Shown: in pieces, positions 1 through 8,578 of the stretch
Layout of the letters: each line of letters opens with the position of its first letter
Position numbering within the stretch: position 1 is the stretch's first letter
Origin: an uncultured Pelagibacteraceae bacterium
GTDB lineage: Bacteria > Pseudomonadota > Alphaproteobacteria > Pelagibacterales > Pelagibacteraceae
NCBI GenBank assembly: GCA_902591045.1
Contig: CACIZC010000006.1
Coordinates: 1 to 64,000 of the forward strand
Direction: 5' to 3'
DNA: 64,000 bases
Position numbers and translations under genes: made by a program
The notes under the pieces: model-generated
The model's database searches: none
Seen by the model: only the letters and a program-made list of their open reading frames with translations
What the model was told of the DNA's origin: nothing

Positions 1-11
1 AAAAAAATGTA

Positions 12-278
12 ATGAATAGTAAATTTATTAAATCAGCTTATATAATAGTAATTTTAATGTTTAGTTATTTTGTAATTTTAAATTATTTTTCAGAAGCCAA
101 CGTAAGTAAAATCAACAATAACCGTTTAAATTTTGATAAACAAGTAAACGATTACCAGAAAAATCTACATGTTCTAAAAAATGATACGAACAATGTTATT
201 TTTTACAATACTGAATCACTTATTGAAAAAAAAATTAAAAAAAGAAAGTTTTGGGAATTACTTAATAATAATGAATAG
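12..278 (+). CDS. Small membrane-anchored hypothetical protein
   Basis: An 88-residue protein with one N-terminal hydrophobic segment (about residues 8-25) followed by a polar, Asn/Lys-rich tail. It ends by overlapping the likely nagZ start by 8 bp, which suggests translational coupling in the run leading to scpA, scpB and tat. In many alphaproteobacteria a SPOR-domain cell-wall protein sits just upstream of nagZ. This protein has the same position and an N-terminal anchor, but I cannot see a SPOR repeat in it, so it may be a reduced relative or unrelated. No function is assigned. The ATG at 12 is close to the window edge and an upstream start cannot be excluded. Confidence 0.55.
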   Translation: MNSKFIKSAYIIVILMFSYFVILNYFSEANVSKINNNRLNFDKQVNDYQKNLHVLKNDTNNVIFYNTESLIEKKIKKRKFWELLNNNE

Positions 279-1218
279 AAAAGCAATAATTTTGAGCATC
301 AAGGGATTTAATTTAAGCAAGGAAGAGGAAAGTTTAATAAAAGATGAAAAACCTTGGGGAATAATTTTATTTAAAAGAAACATAAAAAACACCAAACAAT
401 TAATTGAATTAACATCTAAAATTAGAAAATCTATTAGAGATCCACTATACCCCATTATAATCGATGAAGAAGGAGGTAGGGTTTCAAGGATATCAAAGAT
501 TATTGATACCAAAAAATTTTCTCAAAATTTATTTGGAAAAATTTATTCTAAGGATAAAATTACAGGAAAATATTTATACGTGGAGTATCTGAAATTAATT
601 TGTAACTTTTTTAAAATTTCAGGAATTAATATTAACACTATACCAGTTCTAGATATTTTAAAAAAAAATACCCACAAAATAATTGGAGACAGAAGTTATT
701 CAAACAATATTGCAGCGATTCAATCTTTAGGAAAAATTTGCATAAATACATTAAGAAAATCAAAAATTGGGAGCGTATCAAAACACATACCTGGACATGG
801 CAGTTCTAATTTAGATAGCCACAAAAAAACACCAATAGTAGAAAATTCTTATCAAAATTTAATAAAAAATGATTTTAGAGCATTTCAAAATATTAATTCA
901 CATTTTGTAATGACAGCACATATTATTTATAAAAAAATCGATCCTTTTAACGTATGCACACATTCCAGAATTGTTATTAGTGAAGTTATTAGGAAAAGAA
1001 TTGGATACAAAGGATTGATAATGTCAGATGATATTTCAATGAAGTCACTAAGTAAAAATTTATTATACAATGCAAATAAGGCTATTTATTCAGGTTGTAA
1101 TCTTGTTTTATATTGTGGAGGAAACATAAAAGAGTCTAAAATGTTAATAAATCAAGTTAACAAAATAGATGATTTTACTACTAAAAAAACTTCAGAATTT
1201 TACAGATTTTTAAGATAA
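271..1218 (+). CDS. nagZ: Beta-N-acetylhexosaminidase NagZ (glycoside hydrolase family 3)
   Basis: A cytoplasmic enzyme that removes N-acetylglucosamine from anhydro-muropeptides during peptidoglycan recycling. The 315-residue protein shows the family's IDEEGGRV block (about residues 67-74), the KHIPGHG motif followed by DSH (the catalytic His-Asp loop), and the MSDDISM stretch carrying the nucleophilic aspartate. The length fits bacterial NagZ (about 330). I chose the ATG at 271 and not the upstream in-frame ATG at 181, because the first 30 residues of the longer reading lie entirely over the previous gene and do not resemble NagZ. Gene order nagZ-scpA-scpB-tat is common in Alphaproteobacteria. 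Confidence 0.9.
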   Translation: MNRKAIILSIKGFNLSKEEESLIKDEKPWGIILFKRNIKNTKQLIELTSKIRKSIRDPLYPIIIDEEGGRVSRISKIIDTKKFSQNLFGKIYSKDKITGKYLYVEYLKLICNFFKISGININTIPVLDILKKNTHKIIGDRSYSNNIAAIQSLGKICINTLRKSKIGSVSKHIPGHGSSNLDSHKKTPIVENSYQNLIKNDFRAFQNINSHFVMTAHIIYKKIDPFNVCTHSRIVISEVIRKRIGYKGLIMSDDISMKSLSKNLLYNANKAIYSGCNLVLYCGGNIKESKMLINQVNKIDDFTTKKTSEFYRFLR

Positions 1219-1227
1219 AATTACAAG

Positions 1228-1995
1228 ATGGAATCAGTTCAAAAAAACTCAATTTTGGTGGACATACCAAATTATAGTGGACCCTTAGAAACATTGCTTG
1301 ATCTAGCTAAAAATCAGAAAGTCGATCTTGCCAAAATATCAGTCACCACTTTGGCTGACCACTTCTTAAAATTTATAAAAAATTTTAAAAACAAAAACTT
1401 AGATTTAGCTTTTGAATATCTATTAATGGCAACATGGTTAACGTACTTAAAATCAAAACTTTTACTACCTGATGATGAAGAAGGTGAATTTAAAGCAACT
1501 GAGATTGCTGAAAAATTAAAACTGCAGCTAAAAAAATTGGAACTTATCAGATTGTTGTCTGATCAACTTTTAAAAAGGAAAAGAATTGGAAGAGATATTT
1601 TTTACAGAGGAGCAAGAGGAGGCATCAGATCTATAAATAATCCAGTTTATAAAGTTACAATTTATGATTTAATAAAAACATATGCTGTTATTAAGTCACA
1701 ATCGCTATATCAAACTATTCAAATACCCAAGTTACCTGTAATGAGCACACAGGAAGGTATAAGGCAAATTAAAGAAAACATGCAGTTAATAAATGATTGG
1801 AAAAATATTAGGGAACTTATACCAAATCCTGTATCAAGATCTAAAAAGCTTAAGAGAAGTGGATTAGCAGCTATATTTGCTGGAAGTTTGGAATTAACCA
1901 AGGACGGTCTAATTGATATTATGCAAAATAGTTTGTTTGGTGATATATTTATTAAAAGAATAGAACATACACCTTTAAAGTTAAAGTCAAAATAA
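1228..1995 (+). CDS. scpA: Segregation and condensation protein A (kleisin)
   Basis: The kleisin subunit of the SMC-ScpA-ScpB condensin, which closes the SMC ring and organises the chromosome. The N-terminus has the typical DIPNYSGPLETLLDLAKNQKVDL block (around residues 12-34), followed by a helical region with YLLMATWLTYLKSKLLLP, the ScpB-binding middle and a C-terminal winged-helix part. At 255 residues the length is normal. It starts 9 bp after nagZ and is followed 7 bp later by scpB, so the two condensin subunits are surely co-transcribed. The smc gene is not in this window. Confidence 0.93.
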   Translation: MESVQKNSILVDIPNYSGPLETLLDLAKNQKVDLAKISVTTLADHFLKFIKNFKNKNLDLAFEYLLMATWLTYLKSKLLLPDDEEGEFKATEIAEKLKLQLKKLELIRLLSDQLLKRKRIGRDIFYRGARGGIRSINNPVYKVTIYDLIKTYAVIKSQSLYQTIQIPKLPVMSTQEGIRQIKENMQLINDWKNIRELIPNPVSRSKKLKRSGLAAIFAGSLELTKDGLIDIMQNSLFGDIFIKRIEHTPLKLKSK

Positions 1996-2002
1996 GCTGA
2001 AC

Positions 2003-2686
2003 ATGGATAAAAAAAATAAAAACATAATTAATTTTCCCAAAAAAAAATCTAAGATCGAAAGAGAAGTTGAGGCTATAATCTTTTCTGCCGAAGAACCTTT
2101 AGATATTGAAACTATTGAAAGTCGTGTTGGATCAACAGGCAATATAAAAAAAATTTTAGAAAAAATTCAAGAAGAGTACGCGGATCGAGGAATTAATTTA
2201 GTATGTATTAGAAATAAATGGATATTTAGAACAGCTGTTGATCTATCTAAACTAATGTCTCTTCAAAAATCTACACAGAAAAAATTATCAAAAGCCACAT
2301 TAGAAACTTTAGCAATTATTGTTTATCATCAACCAGTTACCAGATCAGAAATTGAAGAAATTAGAGGTGTAGCTTTTGCCACAAATACTCTTGAAATTTT
2401 ATTAGAATTAGATTGGGTTAGACCATCAGGCAGAAAAGATGTACCAGGAAAACCTATACAATATATTACTACTGAAAATTTTTTAAATCATTTTAATATA
2501 CAAAAATTAACTGATTTACCAACGATCGACGAACTTACATCCGCAGGGCTAATTGACAGTGGATCAGTAGATTCATCAATTTTTGGAACTGGCAAATTTT
2601 TTAAAGAGCAATCTATGTCAAATAAAGATAATATTTATTCAAACATAGATAAAGCCTTGAACGATTCAGGAAAAACAGAGGAATAA
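2003..2686 (+). CDS. scpB: Segregation and condensation protein B
   Basis: The winged-helix partner of ScpA that dimerises and regulates the SMC ring. Residues about 20-190 contain the two winged-helix domains, with the recognisable ATLETLAIIVYHQPVTRSEI and IRGV blocks and the GRKDVPGKP turn. The protein is 227 residues long. The poorly conserved C-terminal tail is Ser/Asn-rich, as is usual. It directly follows scpA. A 42-bp AT-only gap separates it from tatA, one of the longer gaps in this run. Confidence 0.92.
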   Translation: MDKKNKNIINFPKKKSKIEREVEAIIFSAEEPLDIETIESRVGSTGNIKKILEKIQEEYADRGINLVCIRNKWIFRTAVDLSKLMSLQKSTQKKLSKATLETLAIIVYHQPVTRSEIEEIRGVAFATNTLEILLELDWVRPSGRKDVPGKPIQYITTENFLNHFNIQKLTDLPTIDELTSAGLIDSGSVDSSIFGTGKFFKEQSMSNKDNIYSNIDKALNDSGKTEE

Positions 2687-2728
2687 ACATATTTATTTAA
2701 TTAATATTATTGTATATAAATAATCATT

Positions 2729-2920
2729 ATGGGTATAAGTTTTTGGCAAATAGCAATCGTCGTAGTTCTAGTAGTCCTATTGTTTGGTAGAGGAAAAATT
2801 TCTAGCCTGATGGGGGATCTTGCAAAAGGTATAAAAAGTTTCAAAAAAGGTATGTCGTCTGATGATTCAAATCAGACTAAAGATAATAAAAACGAAGATT
2901 CAAATTCAGAAAATAAATAG
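2729..2920 (+). CDS. tatA: Twin-arginine translocase subunit TatA
   Basis: A 63-residue pore-forming subunit of the Tat system, which exports folded proteins across the inner membrane. It has the family pattern: one N-terminal transmembrane helix (residues about 4-20), the FGRGKIS hinge, an amphipathic helix with [13 protein letters not shown], then an acidic/Asn-rich tail. It is followed after 6 bp by tatB and then tatC, a complete tatABC set. The M48 protease at 16900-17739 carries a twin-arginine signal and is a likely client. Confidence 0.93.
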   Translation: MGISFWQIAIVVVLVVLLFGRGKISSLMGDLAKGIKSFKKGMSSDDSNQTKDNKNEDSNSENK

Positions 2921-2926
2921 TTAACA

Positions 2927-3160
2927 ATGCCACAAATAGGATGGTTTGAAATACTAGTGATTGTGGTAGTAGCTCTTTTGGTAATTGGACCAAAAGATTT
3001 TCCACATGTTCTTAGAAAAATTGGTTCATGGATTGGTTCAACCAAAAGGTATTTTTTAGATATTGAAAGAAGTGTTTCTAAAATTGCAGATCCTATAGAC
3101 GAAGATTTAAAAAAAAATTATGAAACTAACAAAGTAGAAGATGATAATGAGCAAAAATAA
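2927..3160 (+). CDS. tatB: Twin-arginine translocase subunit TatB
   Basis: The receptor-complex subunit of the Tat translocase, acting with TatC to bind the RR signal peptide. It begins with the typical PQIGWFEILVI transmembrane helix, then the VIGPKDFP hinge that separates TatB from TatA, and an amphipathic helix. At 77 residues it is short for TatB (usually 100-170), with most of the cytoplasmic tail missing. It overlaps the start of tatC, in line with coupled translation of the receptor complex. Confidence 0.92.
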   Translation: MPQIGWFEILVIVVVALLVIGPKDFPHVLRKIGSWIGSTKRYFLDIERSVSKIADPIDEDLKKNYETNKVEDDNEQK

Positions 3161-3908
3161 AGAGGACAATTCTTTTACAAGTCATTTTGTTGAACTCAGA
3201 TCGAGATTAATAAAGTCATTAATTTTTATATTTATAATTTTTATAGCATCTTATATTTTTGCTGAAAAAATTTATTTTTTTTTAGTGGAACCTTATGCTC
3301 AAGCAGTTAGGGAAGATGGTATAGATAGACGTTTAATATTTACCGCTCTTCATGAAACTTTTATAACTTATTTAAAAGTTGCATTTTTTGTTGCAATTTT
3401 TTTAGGCAGCCCAGCTGTATTAACTCATATATGGAAATTTATAGCTCCAGGTTTGTATAAAAATGAAAAAAAAGCTTTACTACCATATTTGATTGCGACA
3501 CCAATTCTATTTCTTTTGGGAGGCATGCTTGTTTATTATTTGGTAATGCCTTTAGCTATAAAATTTTTTTTATCATTTGAAACTTCTGGTCAAATCAATT
3601 CATTACCAATTCAATTGGAGGCAAAGGTAAATGAATATCTTTCTCTTATTATGAGACTTATTTTTGCTTTTGGCTTGAGTTTTCAATTGCCAGTAATTTT
3701 AAACCTTCTTGCCAGAATAGGAGCAATAGATTCTCTATATTTAAAACAGAGACGAAAATACTTTATAGTAATAATTTTTGCTGCTGCAGCCATTCTAACT
3801 CCTCCTGATCCAATTACACAGATAGGTTTGGCAATACCATTATTGATACTGTATGAATTATCTATATTATCAGTAAAATTAACCGAAAAGAAAAATAAAG
3901 ATGCATAA
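3147..3908 (+). CDS. tatC: Twin-arginine translocase subunit TatC
   Basis: The six-helix membrane core of the Tat receptor. The N-terminus shows the SHFVELRSRL motif that contacts the signal peptide, and later segments contain FVEPY-like and LTPPDP motifs typical of TatC. Two ATG codons are possible (3141 and 3147). I prefer 3147 because an AGAAG sequence lies 6 bp upstream of it but directly abuts 3141. The start overlaps tatB by 14 bp and the end overlaps the start of serS by 8 bp. Length 253 residues is normal. Confidence 0.92.
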   Translation: MSKNKEDNSFTSHFVELRSRLIKSLIFIFIIFIASYIFAEKIYFFLVEPYAQAVREDGIDRRLIFTALHETFITYLKVAFFVAIFLGSPAVLTHIWKFIAPGLYKNEKKALLPYLIATPILFLLGGMLVYYLVMPLAIKFFLSFETSGQINSLPIQLEAKVNEYLSLIMRLIFAFGLSFQLPVILNLLARIGAIDSLYLKQRRKYFIVIIFAAAAILTPPDPITQIGLAIPLLILYELSILSVKLTEKKNKDA

Positions 3909-5151
3909 TATTAAAACGATCCGAGATAATCCAGATTATTTTAAAAAAAAATTGGCTGATAGAAACGTCGAAGTAAATTTGGATAGCATTATAAAAAAGG
4001 ATAAAGAGAATAGAGAACTTATTCAAAAAAAAGAAAATTTAGAACATGAAAAGAAAAAAATATCCAAAAGTAAAGAAAAGTCACAATTTGAAAATTCTAA
4101 AAAGATATCTAATGAAATTACCAAATTAGATCATGAGCAAAAAAAAATAAGATTAGAAATAGAAAAAATTTTACATTATTTACCTAATATTGCCTTAGAC
4201 GATGTTCCAATAGGAAAAGATGAAAAATTAAATAAGGAATTAAATAAATCGGGTAAAATTCCAAAATTCAATTTTAAACCGTTGTCACATTATGAAATTG
4301 GAAAAAAACTTGGGTTAATGGATTTTGATCTGGCGTCTAAAACATCAGGATCAAGGTTTGTTTATTTAAAAGGTAAATTGGCACAATTAGAAAGAGCAAT
4401 ATCAAATTTTATGCTTGATGTTCACACAAAAGAATTTGGTTATGAAGAAATTTCTCCTCCATTAATTGCTTCCGAATCTACTATGTTTGGAACTGGACAG
4501 ATACCTAAATTTGATAGTGATCAATTTGAATTGAAATTAGAAAATGATAAAGAAAGAAAATTTTTAATTCCCACTGCTGAAGTGATTTTGACTAATATGG
4601 TTAGAGAAAAAACTTTAAAATCAAATGAATTGCCGATTAGATTAGTTGCTTCAACTGCCTGTTTTAGAAAAGAGGCTGGAAGTTACGGAAAAGATACAAA
4701 GGGTATGATAAGACAGCATCAATTTTATAAAGTTGAACTAGTTAGCATTGTTGAACCGGAAAAATGTTTAGAGGAATTGGATAGGATGAAAAAGTGTGCT
4801 GAATCCATATTAAAAAAATTAAATTTACCATATAGATCAGTTCTTCTTTCTTCAGGCGATATGGGCTTTAGCGCAGAAAAGACAATTGATCTAGAGGTAT
4901 GGATTCCCTCCGAAAATAAATATAGAGAAATTTCCAGCTGTTCATCTTGCGGTCAATTTCAGTCTAGACGCATGAAAGCCAAGTATAAAAATGACAAAAA
5001 TTTAAACAATTTTCTGGGAACTTTAAATGGTTCTGGTTTAGCCGTAGGCAGAACCTTGATAGCAATTATGGAAAATTATCAAGATTCAAGCGGAAATATT
5101 ATTATTCCACAATCGTTAAGACCCTACATGAATAATTTGGAGAAAATTTAA
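3901..5151 (+). CDS. serS: Seryl-tRNA synthetase
   Basis: A class II aminoacyl-tRNA synthetase that charges tRNA-Ser (one such tRNA lies at 20740-20829). The first 110 residues form the Lys/Glu-rich coiled-coil arm that grips the long variable arm of tRNA-Ser. The catalytic part has motif 2 around FRKEAGSYGKDTKG and motif 3 around SGLAVGRTLIAIMENYQ, plus the GTGQIPKF block. At 416 residues it is standard length. It overlaps tatC by 8 bp. The tat-serS-yajC-secDF order is widespread in Alphaproteobacteria. Confidence 0.96.
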   Translation: MHNIKTIRDNPDYFKKKLADRNVEVNLDSIIKKDKENRELIQKKENLEHEKKKISKSKEKSQFENSKKISNEITKLDHEQKKIRLEIEKILHYLPNIALDDVPIGKDEKLNKELNKSGKIPKFNFKPLSHYEIGKKLGLMDFDLASKTSGSRFVYLKGKLAQLERAISNFMLDVHTKEFGYEEISPPLIASESTMFGTGQIPKFDSDQFELKLENDKERKFLIPTAEVILTNMVREKTLKSNELPIRLVASTACFRKEAGSYGKDTKGMIRQHQFYKVELVSIVEPEKCLEELDRMKKCAESILKKLNLPYRSVLLSSGDMGFSAEKTIDLEVWIPSENKYREISSCSSCGQFQSRRMKAKYKNDKNLNNFLGTLNGSGLAVGRTLIAIMENYQDSSGNIIIPQSLRPYMNNLEKI

Positions 5152-5208
5152 GTTTTTTTTAAAAATCAGTTGTTTAAATAAAATTATTAATATATTCATT
5201 CGTACATT

Positions 5209-5490
5209 ATGAACAGTTCAGGATTTGCACAATTTATACCTTTAATTTTAATTTTTGTTATTTTCTACTTTTTTTTAATAAGACCACAACAAAAAAAAGT
5301 TAAGGAGCACAAGATAATGGTACAAAATTTAAAAAGAGGTGACGAAGTAATTACATCAGGAGGCATTATTGGAACGGTCGAAAGAGTTTTTGAAGACGAT
5401 CGTTTGGAGGTGAAGATTTCGGATGGAGTTAAAGTTCAGGTTATAAAAAACACAGTTCAGAGTCATTTAAAGAAAGAAACAAAAAAATAG
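5209..5490 (+). CDS. yajC: Preprotein translocase subunit YajC
   Basis: A small single-pass membrane protein associated with the SecDF complex. Its 93 residues contain the transmembrane helix (about 7-25), the FLIRPQQKK junction typical of the family, and a small cytoplasmic domain with GDEVITSGGIIGTV. It lies directly upstream of secD and secF. A 57-bp gap precedes it, which contains a plausible weak promoter (TTGTTT at 5170 and TATTCA at 5193, 17 bp apart). Confidence 0.94.
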   Translation: MNSSGFAQFIPLILIFVIFYFFLIRPQQKKVKEHKIMVQNLKRGDEVITSGGIIGTVERVFEDDRLEVKISDGVKVQVIKNTVQSHLKKETKK

Positions 5491-5497
5491 TTTTCTT

Positions 5498-7051
5498 GTG
5501 CTTAATTTTTCAAAGACAAAAATCTTAACCATATATATAATTTTTTTCATTATTAGTTTTTTCTCTATCTCTAATTTTTTTAATTTAAAAAAAATACAAA
5601 TTGATAATAGAATAAATTTGGGCTTAGATCTAAAAGGTGGATCTTATTTACTGTTAGAGGTCGACAGCACATCGCTTGAAAAGAAAAGATTACAGTCAAA
5701 AGCTGTACCTATTAAAAAAAAACTAAATGAAAATAATATTAAATATGACAACTTTAAGGTCAGTGAAAAAGAAATTAAATTTGATATAAATAATAATTCT
5801 CTAGATAAATTTGAGGCTTTTTTTAACAATAAAAAAGAAAATAATATAAATATTTTTTTAAGCAAATATAATGCTTTTGAATTAGATTATCTTGAAGAAA
5901 ATAATTCTATTAAAGTTTTTCTATCAAAATATGGCTCTATAAACATAAAAGAAGCAGCAGTAGATCAATCAATCGAAATTGTTAGACGAAGAATTGATGA
6001 AGTAGGTACCAAAGAACCATCTATACTAAAAAGAGGAAACAATAGAATATTAGTTGAATTACCAGGCATAAAAAATCCAGATAGAATTAAAGATCTTTTG
6101 GGAAAAACAGCCGAATTATCTTTTAGACTTGTTACAGATGATAAAAGTGAATTTGGTATAGAAAAATATCTTTTGCAAGACACTCAAGAAGAAATATCCG
6201 TTAGCAAAAGAATTATTCTTAGCGGAGAAAATTTAATTGATGCACAACCTAAATATGATAACACTAATAACGAACCAATTGTTGCTTTCTCATTAGATAG
6301 ATTGGGATCACAAAAATTTGGTAAAGCCACAACCAAAAATATAGGAAAAAAAATTGCAATTATTTTAGATGGCGAAGCAATTAGTGCGCCCGTTATAAGA
6401 GACTCTATTACGGGAGGCAAGGGGACAATATCTGGAAATTTTAATTTTCAATCTGCTACAGATTTAGCTTTGTTATTAAGATCAGGCGCATTACCAACAC
6501 CATTGTTTGTTGTCGAAGAAAGAACTGTAGGTCCAGATTTAGGAAAGGATTCAATAAAAGCAGGAGTTATTTCATTGATAGTTGGCTTCATACTTGTAAT
6601 ATTTTTTATGTTATTTAAATATAAATATTTTGGTTTAGTAGCAAATATTACTCTTATATCAAATCTATTAATGCTGTTAGGCGTTCTAACTATTTTAGAA
6701 GCAACTTTAACTCTTCCTGGAATTGCAGGAATTATATTAACAGTCGGAATGGCTGTAGATGCAAATGTTTTAGTATACGAAAGAATTAAAGAGGAAGTTA
6801 GAAAAGAAAATTCGAATATTCAGGCTTTTGACCAAGGATTTAAAAGATCAATAATAACAATTCTGGACGCAAACATAACTACATTAATTGCCGCAATAAT
6901 TTTATTTATTTTTGGGTCAGGACCGATAAAAGGTTTTGCCGTTACATTATCCATTGGCTTAATAACAACTCTATTTTCAGTTTATTACATTTCAAGACAT
7001 TTGACTTCATTAGTTGTTTTTAGAAACAAAGAAAAAAAGTTTTTTACATGA
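5498..7051 (+). CDS. secD: Protein translocase subunit SecD
   Basis: A proton-driven accessory subunit of the Sec translocon that helps pull secreted proteins into the periplasm. The 517-residue protein has an N-terminal transmembrane helix, the GLDLKGGSYLLLEV block, a large periplasmic region with VDQSIEIVRRRIDEVGTKEP, and a C-terminal bundle containing GIILTVGMAVDANVLVYERI, diagnostic of SecD. The start codon is GTG, 7 bp after yajC; no better ATG occurs before the first helix. The end overlaps secF by 4 bp. Confidence 0.95.
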   Translation: MLNFSKTKILTIYIIFFIISFFSISNFFNLKKIQIDNRINLGLDLKGGSYLLLEVDSTSLEKKRLQSKAVPIKKKLNENNIKYDNFKVSEKEIKFDINNNSLDKFEAFFNNKKENNINIFLSKYNAFELDYLEENNSIKVFLSKYGSINIKEAAVDQSIEIVRRRIDEVGTKEPSILKRGNNRILVELPGIKNPDRIKDLLGKTAELSFRLVTDDKSEFGIEKYLLQDTQEEISVSKRIILSGENLIDAQPKYDNTNNEPIVAFSLDRLGSQKFGKATTKNIGKKIAIILDGEAISAPVIRDSITGGKGTISGNFNFQSATDLALLLRSGALPTPLFVVEERTVGPDLGKDSIKAGVISLIVGFILVIFFMLFKYKYFGLVANITLISNLLMLLGVLTILEATLTLPGIAGIILTVGMAVDANVLVYERIKEEVRKENSNIQAFDQGFKRSIITILDANITTLIAAIILFIFGSGPIKGFAVTLSIGLITTLFSVYYISRHLTSLVVFRNKEKKFFT

Positions 7052-7953
7052 GCAGAAAATTTAATTTTAAATTCACATCTATTTTTAAAATTGCTAATTT
7101 AATTTCAATTCTTTTAGTTGTTTTGAGTTTTTTACTTATTTTTATAAAGGGATTAAATTTTGGAATTGATTTTAGAGGTGGAACACTTATGGAATTAAGA
7201 ATAAGTGATAAAAATATTTTAATTTCTGATATTCGTTCAACTTTTTCAAAAATGAATTTAGGAGATTTGAATGTAAAGGAATTTGGAAAACAAGGTGATT
7301 ATTTAATTAAATTTGAAAAAAAAGACTTTGATAACACAAGCATTAAAATAATAAAAAAAGATACTATTCAAAGTCTTGGCACAGAGGTAAATTTTAGAAG
7401 AATTGAAAATGTAGGACCTAAAGTAAGTGATGAACTTTTAAAATCAGGTGTACTAGCTATTTGTTTAGCTTTAGGAGCTATGTTGTTTTATATTTGGATT
7501 AGATTTGAATGGCAATTTAGTATTGGATCAATTTTGGCAATTTTTCATGATGTTATTATTACATTGGGAATATTTTCTTTATTATCATTAGAGATTAATT
7601 TATCAATAGTTGCGGCTGTTCTCACAATTGTTGGTTATTCAATGAATGATACAGTCGTAATCTTTGATAGAATTAGAGAAAATCTTTCAAAATTTTCGAG
7701 TTCTAATTTTATTACAATAGCGGATAATTCTATTAATGAAACTTTATCTAGAACAATAATTACTTCATTGACAACTCTTTTAGCCCTGATATCAATTTTT
7801 ATTTTAGGCGGAGAAATCCTTAGAGGTTTTTCTTTTGCTATGATAATTGGAGTTTTAATAGGAACTTATTCTTCTATATTTGTTGCGAGCCCAATATTAA
7901 AATATCTAAACGTTAGTTATAAAACTATAGCGAAAGAAAAAGAAAATAATTAA
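7048..7953 (+). CDS. secF: Protein translocase subunit SecF
   Basis: The partner of SecD in the Sec translocon. The 301-residue protein has the GIDFRGGTLMELR motif after the first helix and the C-terminal membrane bundle with GYSMNDTVVIFDRIREN, the SecF signature. SecD and SecF are separate here. It overlaps secD by 4 bp (ATGA) and overlaps the convergent 7950-8552 gene by 4 bp, leaving no space for a dedicated terminator. Confidence 0.95.
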   Translation: MSRKFNFKFTSIFKIANLISILLVVLSFLLIFIKGLNFGIDFRGGTLMELRISDKNILISDIRSTFSKMNLGDLNVKEFGKQGDYLIKFEKKDFDNTSIKIIKKDTIQSLGTEVNFRRIENVGPKVSDELLKSGVLAICLALGAMLFYIWIRFEWQFSIGSILAIFHDVIITLGIFSLLSLEINLSIVAAVLTIVGYSMNDTVVIFDRIRENLSKFSSSNFITIADNSINETLSRTIITSLTTLLALISIFILGGEILRGFSFAMIIGVLIGTYSSIFVASPILKYLNVSYKTIAKEKENN

Positions 7954-8552
7954 TAAAGATTCTGAGCTACCACCATTGATAGCAACATAGGAAGTGAGAA
8001 TAGAGTGTTTACTCTAGATGCAATAAGTGCTGTTTTCATATGTTTTGGTTTTTCCTCAGGTTTGCACTCAACAATCCCAAGAACTTTTTTTTGATTAGGC
8101 CAAATGATAAACCAGACATTAAATGCCATAATTAAACCTAACCACATTCCAATTCCAATAGCTGTATTTTTTCCGCCACCACTACCAATACCCAAAATCA
8201 TCGCGTCATGAACATATCCATTAAGCGTTGCTACAATTAAGCCAGTAATTATTGTTGCTAAAGCAGCCCATCTAAACCAGAATAAAACTGCTGGCGCTAT
8301 TACTTTTGTTACGGCAGGTTTTTGTTCGTCTGATAATTTAGGCATACTTGGTATTTGAACAAAGTTTAAGTACCAAAGCAAACCGATCCACATAATGCCC
8401 GCTAGAACATGAAAATACCTAAATAACCAACTCCAGAAAAGTGTATCAAAAGCCCATTCACCACCAGTAAAAAAAAGTCCTACAAACAATAGAATAGCAA
8501 GAACTATTGATAGGTGAATAGTTTTAGAAAGCGATTGAAGTATACTAATCAT
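7950..8552 (-). CDS. PuuD-like (urate hydroxylase membrane domain) integral membrane protein
   Basis: A 200-residue integral membrane protein with about five hydrophobic segments. The FRYFHVLAGIMWIGLLWYLNFVQIP stretch (split across residues 44-69) and the HDAMI...GGGKNT region recall the membrane domain shared with PuuD-type urate hydroxylases, which carries conserved membrane histidines. Those enzymes have a C-terminal cytochrome c domain, which is missing here, so the substrate is uncertain; a haem or quinone role is possible. It is convergent with secF and follows uvrA by 26 bp on the same strand. Confidence 0.65.
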   Translation of the reverse strand: MISILQSLSKTIHLSIVLAILLFVGLFFTGGEWAFDTLFWSWLFRYFHVLAGIMWIGLLWYLNFVQIPSMPKLSDEQKPAVTKVIAPAVLFWFRWAALATIITGLIVATLNGYVHDAMILGIGSGGGKNTAIGIGMWLGLIMAFNVWFIIWPNQKKVLGIVECKPEEKPKHMKTALIASRVNTLFSLPMLLSMVVAQNLY

Positions 8553-8578
8553 GATTCAGTATAACATAAATTTGTAAT

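Noticed and set aside
181-270. Longer N-terminus of nagZ from the ATG at 181
   Set aside because: These 30 codons lie inside the preceding small gene and do not resemble NagZ; the ATG at 271 fits the family start.
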